NCBI RefSeq assembly: GCF_010682065.1
Contig: NZ_JAAGWG010000019.1
Coordinates: 1 to 64,000 of the forward strand
Direction of reading: 5' to 3'
Origin: Blastococcus saxobsidens
GTDB lineage: Bacteria > Actinomycetota > Actinomycetes > Mycobacteriales > Geodermatophilaceae
DNA length: 64,000 nt
The position numbers and the translations under genes were made by a program. Shown one piece after another: positions 51,131 through 59,279 of the stretch. Each line of letters opens with the position of its first letter. The stretch's first letter is position 1. The notes under the pieces were generated by a model, which made no database searches, was not told the origin of the DNA, and saw only the letters and a program-made list of their open reading frames with translations.

Positions 51131-51168
51131 CCACCGGCCCGGCTCCCCGAGGGGAACCGGGCCGGTGG
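51131..51168 (-). terminator. Hairpin terminator of nrdJ
   Basis: A 17-bp stem with one mismatch (51131-51147 with 51152-51168, arm CCACCGGCCCGG) and a four-base loop, 10 bases after the nrdJ stop codon. Confidence 0.85.
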
Positions 51169-51178
51169 GCCGATCAGA

Positions 51179-54052
51179 TCAGCTGCAGCCGCTGGTGGAG
51201 CCGCAGCCCTCGCAGACGTAGCAGCTGCCGGCGGGACGCATCTTCGTGCCGCAGGTCATGCACAGCGGCGCGTCGGTGGCGGTGCCGGTGACCAGCTCGA
51301 GCAGCTCGGCCGAGGAGTGCGCCTCCTTGACCGACTTCGGGCCCTCCGGGGTGACCTTCTCCTCCACCTTGGCGGTCTCGATCGGCGCGGAGCCACGCAG
51401 CTGCTCCAGGTCGACCTCCTCCTCCTGGACGGCGGTGGTCGAGGCCGACGAGCCGTAGCCCGAGACCTGCGCCGCCCGCTCCTCGGCGGTGAAGATGCCG
51501 AGGCCGGCCCGCTTCTCCACGGGCAGGTGGTCCAGCGCCAGGCGACGGAAGATGTAGTCCATCACCGACTGGGCGATCCGGATGTCCGGGTCGTCGGTCA
51601 TGCCGGCCGGCTCGAAGCGCATGTTGGTGAACTTGGAGATGTAGGTCTCCAGCGGCACACCGTGCTGCAGCGCCAGCGAGATGCCGATCGAGAAGGCGTC
51701 CATGACACCGGCCAGGGTCGAGCCCTGCTTGCCGAGCTTGAGGAAGACCTCACCGAGGCTGCCGTCCTCGTACATCCCGGCGGTCATGTAGCCCTCGGCA
51801 CCGGCGACGCTGAACGACGTGGTGACGCTGGTCCGCTTCTTGGGCAGCCGCTTGCGCACCGGGTGGGAGAGCTCGGAGGAGGCGGGGGCCGCCACCTTCG
51901 CCTCGTCCTTGGTGCCGTCGTTCTTGCCCTTGCCACCGGACAGCGGCTGGCCGACCTTGCAGTTGTCGCGGTAGATCGCCAGCGCCTTGAGACCCATCTT
52001 CCAGCCCTGGAAGTAGATGGTCTCGACGTCCTCGACGGTCGCCGTCTCGGGCATGTTGACCGTCTTGCTGATCGCGCCGGAGATGAACGGCTGCACCGCG
52101 GCCATCATGCGGACGTGGCCCATCGGGGAGATGGCCCGCTCGCCCATGGCGCAGTCGAACACCTCGTAGTGCTCCGGGCGCAGGGTCGGGGCGTCCACGA
52201 CGTGGCCGTGCTCGGCGATGTACTCGACGATCGCCTCGATCTGCTCCTCCTGGTACCCCAGGCTGCGCAGCGCCCGCGGCACCGTCTGGTTGACGATCTG
52301 CATGGAGCCGCCGCCGACCAGCTTCTTGAACTTGACCAGCGAGAAGTCCGGCTCGATGCCGGTCGTGTCGCAGTCCATCATGAAGCCGATGGTGCCGGTG
52401 GGGGCCAGCACCGAGGCCTGCGCGTTGCGCCAGCCGTTCTCGGTGCCGATCTCCAGGCAGTCCTGCCACTGGGCGGTGGCGGCCTTGAGCACGTCGGCGT
52501 CGTCGGCGCCGACCGGGCGGATGGCGTCGTTGGCCGCGGCGTGCTTGCGCATGACCCGGGCGTGGGCGTCGGCGTTGCGGGCGTAGCCGTCGTAGGGCCC
52601 GACGATGCCGGCGAGCTCGGCCGAGCGGCGGTAGGCGGTGCCGGTCATCAGGGAGGTGATGGCCGCGGCCAGGCTCTGGCCGCCGCGGGAGTCGTAGGCG
52701 TGGCCGGTGGCCATGAGCAGCGCGCCGAGGTTGGCGTAGCCGATGCCCAGCTGGCGGTAGGCGCGGGTGGTGTCACCGATCGGCTCGGTCGGGAAGTCGG
52801 CGAAGCAGATCGAGATGTCCATCGCGGTGATGACCAGCTCGACGGCCTTGACGAAGTTCTTCGAGTCGAAGGTGCCGTCGTCCTTGAGGAACTTCATGAG
52901 GTTCAGCGACGCGAGGTTGCACGAGCTGTTGTCCAGGCTCATGTACTCCGAGCACGGGTTGGACGCGTTGATGCGGCCGGTCTCGGGGTTGGTGTGCCAG
53001 TCGTTGATCGTGTCGTCGTACTGGATGCCCGGGTCGGCGCACTCCCACGCGGCCTGGGTCACCTTGCGGAACAGCGCCTTGGCGTCGACCGTCTCGAGGA
53101 CGGTGCCGTCCATGCGGGCCCGCAGCCCGAACTCGCCGCTCTCCTCGACCGCGCGCATGAACTCGTCGGAGACGCGGACGGAGTTGTTGGCGTTCTGGTA
53201 CTGGACGCTGGTGATGTCCTTGCCACCGAGGTCCATGTCGTACCCGGCGTCGCGCAGCGCGCGGATCTTGTTCTCCTCGCGCGCCTTGGTCTCGATGAAC
53301 TCCTCGATGTCGGGGTGGTCGATGTCGAGGACGACCATCTTCGCCGCGCGGCGGGTCGCGCCACCGGACTTGATGGTCCCGGCGGAGGCGTCGGCACCGC
53401 GCATGAAGCTGACCGGGCCCGAGGCGGTGCCACCGGAGGAGAGCAGCTCCTTGGAGGAGCGGATGCGGGACAGGTTCAGGCCGGCACCGGAGCCGCCCTT
53501 GAAGATCAGGCCCTCCTCGCGGTACCAGTTGAGGATCGAGTCCATCTCGTCGTCGACGGCGAGGATGAAGCAGGCGCTGACCTGCTGCGGGGCGCTCGTG
53601 CCGACGTTGAACCAGACGGGTGAGTTGAAGCTGAAGTACTGGTGCAGCAGCATCCAGGTGAGCTCGTGCTCGAAGACCTCGGCGTCGCCCTCGGTGGCGA
53701 AGTAGCCGTGCTCGCGACCGGCCTCGGTGTAGGTGAGCACCACGCGGTCGATGAGCTGGCGGAGGCTGGTCTCGCGCTGCGGCTGGCCGACGGCGCCACG
53801 GAAGTACTTGGTGGTGACGATGTTGGTGGCGTTGATGCTCCACTCGGCGGGGAACTCCACGCCGCGCTGCTCGAAGTTGATCGAGCCGTCCCGCCAGTTG
53901 GTCATCACGACGTCCCGGCGCTCCCAGGTGACGTCGTCGTACGGGTGCACACCGGCGGTGGTGAAGACGCGCTTGATCTTGAGGCCCTTGCGGCTGGGTG
54001 CCTTGCTCGAACGGCGGGCCCGGGTGGCCAAGCGGTCGTCGGTCTCGGTCAT
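51179..54052 (-). CDS. nrdJ: Class II (adenosylcobalamin-dependent) ribonucleotide reductase
   Basis: Makes deoxyribonucleotides using B12, independent of oxygen. 957 aa, usual for the long actinobacterial NrdJ. Seen in order: FNSPVWFN, GGSGAGLNLSRIRSS, the NPCSEYMSLDNSSCNLASLN active-site region (Cys/Glu), APTGTIGFMMDCDTTG and a C-terminal Cys-rich tail CMTCGTKMRPAGSCYVCEGC used in re-reduction of the active site. ATG 54052; the ribosome site (GGGAGAG) is rather distant. nrdR lies just upstream on the same strand, and paired NrdR boxes precede nrdR. I saw no cobalamin riboswitch in the 144-bp nrdR-nrdJ gap. Confidence 0.97.
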   Translation of the reverse strand: MTETDDRLATRARRSSKAPSRKGLKIKRVFTTAGVHPYDDVTWERRDVVMTNWRDGSINFEQRGVEFPAEWSINATNIVTTKYFRGAVGQPQRETSLRQLIDRVVLTYTEAGREHGYFATEGDAEVFEHELTWMLLHQYFSFNSPVWFNVGTSAPQQVSACFILAVDDEMDSILNWYREEGLIFKGGSGAGLNLSRIRSSKELLSSGGTASGPVSFMRGADASAGTIKSGGATRRAAKMVVLDIDHPDIEEFIETKAREENKIRALRDAGYDMDLGGKDITSVQYQNANNSVRVSDEFMRAVEESGEFGLRARMDGTVLETVDAKALFRKVTQAAWECADPGIQYDDTINDWHTNPETGRINASNPCSEYMSLDNSSCNLASLNLMKFLKDDGTFDSKNFVKAVELVITAMDISICFADFPTEPIGDTTRAYRQLGIGYANLGALLMATGHAYDSRGGQSLAAAITSLMTGTAYRRSAELAGIVGPYDGYARNADAHARVMRKHAAANDAIRPVGADDADVLKAATAQWQDCLEIGTENGWRNAQASVLAPTGTIGFMMDCDTTGIEPDFSLVKFKKLVGGGSMQIVNQTVPRALRSLGYQEEQIEAIVEYIAEHGHVVDAPTLRPEHYEVFDCAMGERAISPMGHVRMMAAVQPFISGAISKTVNMPETATVEDVETIYFQGWKMGLKALAIYRDNCKVGQPLSGGKGKNDGTKDEAKVAAPASSELSHPVRKRLPKKRTSVTTSFSVAGAEGYMTAGMYEDGSLGEVFLKLGKQGSTLAGVMDAFSIGISLALQHGVPLETYISKFTNMRFEPAGMTDDPDIRIAQSVMDYIFRRLALDHLPVEKRAGLGIFTAEERAAQVSGYGSSASTTAVQEEEVDLEQLRGSAPIETAKVEEKVTPEGPKSVKEAHSSAELLELVTGTATDAPLCMTCGTKMRPAGSCYVCEGCGSTSGCS

Positions 54053-54196
54053 GGTGTGGAGCTCTCCCTGGTCGTGTGTCGCGTGGTGCTTCGCGGGGCT
54101 GCGCAACGGGGCTGCGCGGTGCGGGATCTGAGGCTGGGGAAGAGCCGCGATCGGTAACTGCTCGAACTGCTGTCTATCGGTCGGCACTGACAGTTC

Positions 54197-54706
54197 TCAG
54201 CCGCCGGACGGGACGGGGTCCCGGGGCGCCGGCGGAGTGGTCCCGGGCGGCGGTGGTGCCGACTCCCGGGCCTTGAGCTCGGCGATCTCGCGCTCGAAGT
54301 CCGCCACCGAGGTGAAGGAGCGGTACACGCTGGCGAACCGGAGGTAGGCCACCTCGTCGAGCTCGCGCAGCGGGCCGAGGATGGCCAGGCCGACCTCGTT
54401 GCTCGGGACCTCCGCGGCGCCGCTGGCGCGGATGGCGTCCTCGACCTGCTGGGCGAGGAGCTTGAGCTGGTCCTCGTCGACCGGCCGGCCCTGGCAGGCC
54501 CGCCGGACGCCGGCAACCACCTTGCTGCGGTTGAAGGGCTCGCTGACGCCGTTGCGCTTGACGACGGCGAGCACCGCCTCCTCGACGGTGGTGAACCGCC
54601 GTCCGCACTTCGGGCAGGACCGACGACGCCGGGTGGTGGCGCCCTCGTCGGCCTCGCGGGAGTCGATGACCCGGCTGTCGGGGTTGTGGCAGAACGGGCA
54701 GCGCAC
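54197..54706 (-). CDS. nrdR: Transcriptional repressor NrdR
   Basis: Senses ATP/dATP and represses ribonucleotide reductase genes. 169 aa: N-terminal zinc ribbon with [17 protein letters not shown] and [11 protein letters not shown] (four Cys), followed by an ATP-cone domain ([47 protein letters not shown]). A Pro-rich tail ends the protein. GTG 54706 is the conserved start, as NrdR proteins begin M(K/R)CPFC. It is the first gene of the nrdR-nrdJ operon and is probably autoregulated by the two boxes at 54853-54896. Confidence 0.97.
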   Translation of the reverse strand: MRCPFCHNPDSRVIDSREADEGATTRRRRSCPKCGRRFTTVEEAVLAVVKRNGVSEPFNRSKVVAGVRRACQGRPVDEDQLKLLAQQVEDAIRASGAAEVPSNEVGLAILGPLRELDEVAYLRFASVYRSFTSVADFEREIAELKARESAPPPPGTTPPAPRDPVPSGG

Positions 54707-54852
54707 GGTGGTTCACCTCCCTTCCGGCCGGACGCCCGGAGCGTTCCGGCCTGGCCCTCCACCGGTGCCCTGTGGACCCTCCTGGGGACATCCGGTGGAT
54801 GCGCCGGGGAGAACCTGAGGACGAGCCTGTGGATGGGCTTACAGCTCTGTAA

Positions 54853-54865
54853 CTACTAGATGTAG
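54853..54865. promoter_or_regulatory. NrdR box 2
   Basis: CTACTAGATGTAG, a near-palindrome matching the NrdR-box core (CTACATCTAGTAG on the minus strand), just downstream of the predicted -10. Its centre is 32 bp (three helical turns) from box 1. Confidence 0.75.
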
Positions 54866-54869
54866 GGGA

Positions 54870-54899
54870 ACCCTAGGCCGGGCTCCACAAGATGTGCAA
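54870..54899 (-). promoter_or_regulatory. Predicted nrdR-nrdJ promoter
   Basis: Minus-strand TTGCAC (54899-54894) and TAGGGT (54875-54870), 18-base spacer, bracketed by the two NrdR boxes. The leader to the nrdR start would be about 155 nt. Confidence 0.55.
54886..54896. promoter_or_regulatory. NrdR box 1
   Basis: CACAAGATGTG (CACATCTTGTG on the minus strand), overlapping the -35 and spacer of the nrdR promoter. It pairs with box 2, as in Streptomyces nrd promoters with two boxes. Confidence 0.75.
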
Positions 54900-55051
54900 G
54901 TGATCGTTTCCTCGGCGTGTTCCGCCCAGACCCGGACGTGCGCAGGAGGAACACCGGCACCCACCAGTCACACGACACGCCGTGCACGACGCGCGGAGAG
55001 CCCTGCGGCACCGTCCCCCGGCGGTGCCGCTCCACCCCCTTCCCCGGGTAC

Positions 55052-55088
55052 GCCGACGGCGCCCGGCCCTGGGGCCGGACGCCGTCGG
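55052..55088 (-). terminator. Hairpin terminator
   Basis: CCGACGGCG...GGCCC folds with GGCC...CGCCGTCGG (55052-55067 with 55072-55088, one bulge), 18 bases after the end of the 238-aa protein gene. Confidence 0.7.
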
Positions 55089-55106
55089 GGGACGTGCGGG
55101 CGTCGC

Positions 55107-55823
55107 TCAGTGCGCCACGAGGCGGGGTCGTCGCGAGTGCGGCGCCTGGTCGGTCAACCGCATCGGGCGGGTCAGCAGCTGGTCCCCGGCTCCGCCCCAC
55201 TCGACGTCGGCGATCGTCTCCTCCACCGGCACCGGCCGGGCGGCGGGCACCGACCAGGCAGCCGTCGGCGGGAACTGCTCGCTCGGATGAGCCGGGGCGG
55301 ACTCGGCGACGACGGCCGGGAACAGCTCGGTGTCCGCGGCGCGGTGCCGGCCCGCGTCCGGGTCGGCGGAGGGCGCACGGTGCCGGCCGGGCGGCACCGG
55401 GACAGCGGACGCCGGAGCCGGCCGCAGGTCGACGTCCTCCGGCGCCCGGCGCCGGCCACCCGCGGAGACCGGGGCGGACTGCGTCACGTGGTCGCGCGCC
55501 AGCGGAAGGCTGGCGGTGGTCTCGACGTCGACCCGACGACGGTGCGGGGCAGGGGTCGCCACCTGGCGCGTCGGGAGATCCTGCACTGCGCGCCGCCCGG
55601 CCGGCTGAGCGGACGTCCCGACCGACCGCTCCGGCAGCCGGAGCACGGCCAGGTCGGTCCAGGCGGTGCGCTCGAGACCGTCGACGACGGCGCGCACCCA
55701 CACCTGGCAGGCGCCCTTCTCGTCGTGGCGCCAGCCGAGGAGCTCACCGGCCCACCAGGCACCCGCCTGGAAGACCTCGACGACCTGGGGCTGGCTGGTG
55801 AACACGGCTGCTCGGTTCTCCAT
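55107..55823 (-). CDS. Protein of unknown function in the nrdR-lexA interval
   Basis: 238 aa from ATG 55823. The first 70 residues look like a conserved small beta-rich domain ([53 protein letters not shown]); the remainder is Pro/Ala/Arg-rich, low complexity and probably disordered. I do not recognise a family. It lies between nrdR and the LysM gene on the same strand. The ribosome site is weak, and a GTG four codons earlier is possible. A hairpin follows. Confidence 0.7.
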   Translation of the reverse strand: MENRAAVFTSQPQVVEVFQAGAWWAGELLGWRHDEKGACQVWVRAVVDGLERTAWTDLAVLRLPERSVGTSAQPAGRRAVQDLPTRQVATPAPHRRRVDVETTASLPLARDHVTQSAPVSAGGRRRAPEDVDLRPAPASAVPVPPGRHRAPSADPDAGRHRAADTELFPAVVAESAPAHPSEQFPPTAAWSVPAARPVPVEETIADVEWGGAGDQLLTRPMRLTDQAPHSRRPRLVAH

Positions 55824-55977
55824 GACGCTGGACACGTCGAGGAAGGTATGTCGGCGGCGAGCACGCTGGGTGAATGCGCCCACACAGAGGGTTGACGAAG
55901 TCGCTGCCGTGGCTTGTGAACCTCTTGACGCGGCGGTGCGCACGGCCGCGCGCCAGCGTGCTCACCACCGCGCGGTC

Positions 55978-56454
55978 TCACGGCAGGTGCAGCACCTGCC
56001 CGGGTTCGATGGCGGCACTGTCCAGGCCGTTCAGCTCCTGGATGCGGTCGACGACCTCCCGGACGTCCCGCTCGCCGGCGACCGAGCCGGCGATGGACCA
56101 CAGCGTGTCGCCACGCTCCACGGTGACGCTGCTCGTCCCCATCAGCTCGAGGCCGCCGGTCCCGCCGCCCAGCAGCGAGTCCGCGAGCGCCACCACACCG
56201 ACGCCTGCCGCCAGCACCAGCACCGCCACCAGCCGCCGGCCGCGTGCGGTGAGCCGCAGCCGGGGTGCCTGCGCGCCCTGCCGGGGAGCCGCCACCGGGG
56301 CGGCAGCCCGGCGCACGGGGGGCGCCGCGTAGGCGGCGGGAACCGGAGGCAGGACACGCAGGTGGCGCGCGGGTCGCGTCGATCCCGGCTCCGGAGAGCC
56401 CGCCCCCCGTGCGCCCGTCGTTCCGTCCGCCTGCAGAACCGCAGTGCTCGCCAT
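55978..56454 (-). CDS. LysM-domain membrane protein, probable SOS cell-division inhibitor (ChiZ/YneA-like)
   Basis: 158-aa single-pass protein: a basic, Pro/Ala-rich cytoplasmic N-terminus, one membrane helix ([21 protein letters not shown], about 76-96) and an external LysM domain ([39 protein letters not shown]). In M. tuberculosis the gene in this position, Rv2719c (ChiZ), is SOS-induced and blocks division at the septum. A perfect SOS box 39 bp upstream supports the same role here. It is divergent from lexA. Start ATG 56454. Confidence 0.87.
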   Translation of the reverse strand: MASTAVLQADGTTGARGAGSPEPGSTRPARHLRVLPPVPAAYAAPPVRRAAAPVAAPRQGAQAPRLRLTARGRRLVAVLVLAAGVGVVALADSLLGGGTGGLELMGTSSVTVERGDTLWSIAGSVAGERDVREVVDRIQELNGLDSAAIEPGQVLHLP

Positions 56455-56492
56455 GTCCCGTACCGCCCCTCATCAGCCGCTTTCCGGTCCGG

Positions 56493-56508
56493 TCGAACGC
56501 CTGTTCGA
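56493..56508. promoter_or_regulatory. SOS box (LexA site) of the LysM gene
   Basis: TCGAAC-GCCT-GTTCGA, a perfect match to the actinobacterial LexA site, 39 bp upstream of the LysM gene. Confidence 0.9.
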
Positions 56509-56572
56509 TCCGAACGCCTGCCCGATGTCTACCGGATGCCGCCGACAGAAGCGACGGGACACGGTGAATTTT

Positions 56573-56588
56573 TCGAACACCTGTTTGA
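56573..56588. promoter_or_regulatory. SOS box (LexA site) of lexA
   Basis: TCGAAC-ACCT-GTTTGA, one mismatch to the consensus. It overlaps the -35 of the lexA promoter, as expected for autoregulation. Confidence 0.88.
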
Positions 56589-56613
56589 ACTGACCGGCCG
56601 GGGGCGCTACGGT
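56585..56613 (+). promoter_or_regulatory. Predicted lexA promoter
   Basis: TTGAAC (56585-56590) and TACGGT (56608-56613) with a 17-base spacer; the -35 lies within the SOS box. The leader to GTG 56665 would be about 45 nt. Confidence 0.6.
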
Positions 56614-56664
56614 CGCCAGGACGGAAGACGGCACGGGCCGCACGGCGGCCGACGAGGAGGACAC

Positions 56665-57411
56665 GTGACGGACTCGAGCGGGACGACCGGCGACACCCGG
56701 ACGGCGGATGCCACCTCGGCCTCGGTCCGCACCTTTCCCGACCGCACCGCTGACGGCGACGGTCTGACCCAGCGTCAGCGCCGGGTGCTGGAGGTCATCC
56801 GCGACTCGATCGAGCGGCGGGGCTACCCGCCCTCGGTACGCGAGATCGGCGAGGCCGTGGGCCTGTCGTCGGCGTCGTCGGTCGCGCACCAGCTGTCGGT
56901 GCTGCAGAAGAAGGGCTGGCTCCGGCGGGACCCGAACCGGCCCCGCGCCCTGGACGTCCGCCTGCCCGGCGAGGCCGGCCGCAGCGCCGCCCCGGCGGTC
57001 GATCGGCCGGCGATGGCCGACGGCGAGCAGGCCTCGGCGCCGACCTACGTCCCGCTGGTCGGCCGGATCGCCGCCGGTGGCCCGGTGCTCGCGGAGCAGG
57101 CGGTGGAGGACGTGTTCCCCCTCCCCCGCGAGCTGGTCGGCGAGGGCACCGTGTTCATGCTCAAGGTCGTCGGGGACTCGATGGTGGAGGCGGCCATCTG
57201 CGACGGCGACTACGTCGTCGTCCGGCAGCAGCCGACGGCCGAGAACGGCGAGATCGTCGCCGCCATGATCGACGGCGAGGCGACGGTGAAGACGTACAAG
57301 CGCCGGGACGGTCACGTGTGGCTGCTGCCGCACAACCCGGCCTACGAGCCCATCCCGGGTGACGAGGCGACCATCCTCGGCCGCGTGGTGTCGGTGCTCC
57401 GCCGGGTCTGA
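56665..57411 (+). CDS. lexA: LexA repressor
   Basis: SOS master repressor, 248 aa. N-terminal helix-turn-helix ([20 protein letters not shown]), linker, and C-terminal self-cleaving domain with the cleavage site A137-G138 (RIAAGGP), Ser172 (GDSM) and Lys209 (ATVKTYK). The spacings of 35 and 37 residues equal those of E. coli LexA (A84, S119, K156). GTG 56665 is placed by GAGGAGGAC upstream. The N-terminus carries about 30 extra Thr/Ala-rich residues compared with E. coli. Autoregulated through the SOS box at 56573. Confidence 0.97.
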   Translation: MTDSSGTTGDTRTADATSASVRTFPDRTADGDGLTQRQRRVLEVIRDSIERRGYPPSVREIGEAVGLSSASSVAHQLSVLQKKGWLRRDPNRPRALDVRLPGEAGRSAAPAVDRPAMADGEQASAPTYVPLVGRIAAGGPVLAEQAVEDVFPLPRELVGEGTVFMLKVVGDSMVEAAICDGDYVVVRQQPTAENGEIVAAMIDGEATVKTYKRRDGHVWLLPHNPAYEPIPGDEATILGRVVSVLRRV

Positions 57412-57433
57412 CCGACATCTCGCCCACCGCCCG

Positions 57434-57467
57434 ACGAGCGGGGAGCCCCACCGGGCTCCCCGCTCGT
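57434..57467. terminator. Bidirectional hairpin terminator
   Basis: Perfect 15-bp stem (57434-57448 with 57453-57467, ACGAGCGGGGAGCCC arm) between convergent lexA and the secreted-protein gene. Confidence 0.88.
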
Positions 57468-57477
57468 GTCGTCGGCG

Positions 57478-58521
57478 TCAGGGACGGCGGATGAGCCGGC
57501 CGCCGATCCAGACGACGATCGTGGCGCCCAGCGCGGCGAAGAGCGCCGCCGGCAGCGGTGATCCGTCGCGGGTGAGCGCCGCGAAGCCGGGCACGGCCGT
57601 GTCCGTGGCGGGCGTGGGCGCGGCGACCACCGTGGGCAACGGCACCTCGGTGACCGCGCTCGGCAGTCCCTCGCTCGCCACGACCAGGCTCCGGGCATCA
57701 GCGCTGAAGCTGATCGCCTCACCCTGCGGGGACTCGGGGAGCGCCACCCGCACCGGCGGGGTCGTCAGTGCGCCGGCGACGTCGGAGCCGGTCAGCGGCC
57801 AGACGTAGGCGTCGGTGTAGGTGCGCAGCGCCACCGCGCTGCCGTCGGACGCGACCGCTCCCCCGGTGATCATGAGCTGACCCGCCCGCCCGACCGGCCC
57901 CCCGGGGGTGCCGGTGAGGGTCACGTTCACGGTGCCGACCCGCTCCATGGGGACGGAACCCCCGTCGGTGAGCGCACCCACGGGCCGGTACACGCCGCTG
58001 GAGCCGAGCACCTCCTTGGTGACCACGTACGGGGTGCCGTCCGGGGCCAGGAGCAGGGCTTCCGCATCGTGTGGGCCGTCGGGGTACGTCAGCCGGTACA
58101 GGGACGTCCCGTCGGGTCGCAGCACGTGCAGCGCGACGGTCGGGCGCTGGCCGTTGTTGTCGCCGGTGTCGGCCACCCACACCGCGCCGTCGGCGCCGAC
58201 CGCGAGGTCCTCGGGGTCGTAGGGGTCGACGGGCGCCGTCTGCACGTCGACCACCTGGCACGCGGCGTCCAGGCCGTGGACGGCGAGCTGGGCGCCACCG
58301 TCGTTGAGCGCCAGCATCTGGTCGCCGACGACGACCAGACCAGAGAGCTCGGCCAGGCGCTCGTCGGTGATCGAGCAGCGGACCGTCGAGGGCGTGGTCG
58401 TCGAGGGCGCGGTCGTCTCCTCGGCCGCCGCGGGAGCCGCCGCACCCAGGGCAGCGCCCAGCGCCGTCGCCACGACGAGCCGGCGCCTCCAGGCGCGGCT
58501 ACGTGGTGCCGGGTCCTTCAT
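57478..58521 (-). CDS. Exported beta-propeller-like protein with C-terminal membrane anchor
   Basis: 347 aa: signal peptide (RRRLVVATALGAALGAAAPAAA), an extracellular domain with repeated propeller-like strands (LSGLVVVGDQMLALNDGG, PEDLAVGADGAVWVADTGDN, AEALLLAPDGTPYVVTKE, EAISFSADARSLVVASEG) and a C-terminal helix LPAALFAALGATIVVWIGG ending in RLIRRP. The function is unknown. ATG 58521 (or 58527) overlaps the end of the PAP2 gene, so the two genes are co-transcribed. Confidence 0.75.
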   Translation of the reverse strand: MKDPAPRSRAWRRRLVVATALGAALGAAAPAAAEETTAPSTTTPSTVRCSITDERLAELSGLVVVGDQMLALNDGGAQLAVHGLDAACQVVDVQTAPVDPYDPEDLAVGADGAVWVADTGDNNGQRPTVALHVLRPDGTSLYRLTYPDGPHDAEALLLAPDGTPYVVTKEVLGSSGVYRPVGALTDGGSVPMERVGTVNVTLTGTPGGPVGRAGQLMITGGAVASDGSAVALRTYTDAYVWPLTGSDVAGALTTPPVRVALPESPQGEAISFSADARSLVVASEGLPSAVTEVPLPTVVAAPTPATDTAVPGFAALTRDGSPLPAALFAALGATIVVWIGGRLIRRP

Positions 58522-59221
58522 GGGCATAAACCCAGCGTGACAGGATGATTGCGTCGAGTGCGTGAACCACGCCCAACAGCACGATCCCGGCCGCGGCACC
58601 GACCACGGCGTCGGTGACCCAGTGGAAGTCCAGCGACACCATGGCGGCCCCGGTGACGAGCGGCCCGGCGATGCTCAGCCACCAGAAGGTGCGCTGGACC
58701 GTGGGCGACAGTCCGTACTGGACCGCCTGCCACCGGGCCACGCCCCACATGAGGACGGCGTTGGCCACGTGCCCCGACGGGAAGGAGGCGCCGTCGTCGT
58801 GGAAGAAGTACGAGCCGGGGAACGCCGGTGCGGTGCGGCCGGTCCCGTGCTTGATCGCGTAGACCCCAGCCGTCAGCACCGCCACCGCCAGCAGGACCCG
58901 GATCGCCGGCACCCACGTGCCGCGACGCCAGGCGAGGTAGCCCACCAGCCCGGCGAGGACGACCAGGATCGTCACCCGCCCGCCCACCTGGGTCAGCACC
59001 CAGACCAGCGGGTACGCGGCGGAGTCCTGCAGCCCCCAGTCGCTGACGACCTCCGACATGCGGAGGTCCATGCGCTCCAGGCGTCCCCGGCTCAGCAGGT
59101 CGGCGGTGACCAGCGCGCCCAGCAGGAGGGCGACGCCGACCAGCCACCACGGCGGCCGGCCGGTGGAGACGACGGGCGGCGATCCGGGCAGATCGACCTC
59201 CCGCACTGCTCCCCTGGTCAC
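58499..59221 (-). CDS. PAP2 family phosphatase
   Basis: 240-aa membrane phosphatase (phosphatidic acid phosphatase type 2), with about six membrane segments and the three PAP2 motifs: KHGTGRTAP, SFPSGHVAN and SLDFHWVTDAVVG (catalytic His residues in the last two). Substrates could be undecaprenyl pyrophosphate or phospholipid phosphates. GTG 59221; a GTG six codons in is possible. It overlaps the following propeller-like gene. Confidence 0.9.
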   Translation of the reverse strand: MTRGAVREVDLPGSPPVVSTGRPPWWLVGVALLLGALVTADLLSRGRLERMDLRMSEVVSDWGLQDSAAYPLVWVLTQVGGRVTILVVLAGLVGYLAWRRGTWVPAIRVLLAVAVLTAGVYAIKHGTGRTAPAFPGSYFFHDDGASFPSGHVANAVLMWGVARWQAVQYGLSPTVQRTFWWLSIAGPLVTGAAMVSLDFHWVTDAVVGAAAGIVLLGVVHALDAIILSRWVYAHEGPGTT

Positions 59222-59279
59222 CGGGCCACCGTACCGGCCCGTGACCGGATCGTGATCCGGCTCCGGGTCGGCGGCGCGC

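Noticed and set aside
51104-53623. An 839-codon open frame antisense to nrdJ
   Set aside because: It mirrors the nrdJ codons, is rich in Gly/Val/Asp/Leu/His with no motif, and nrdJ itself has unmistakable catalytic motifs. In very GC-rich DNA such shadows are common.
54053-54196. Cobalamin riboswitch before nrdJ
   Set aside because: The 144-bp gap has no recognisable B12 box, and nrdJ is most likely cotranscribed with nrdR under NrdR control.
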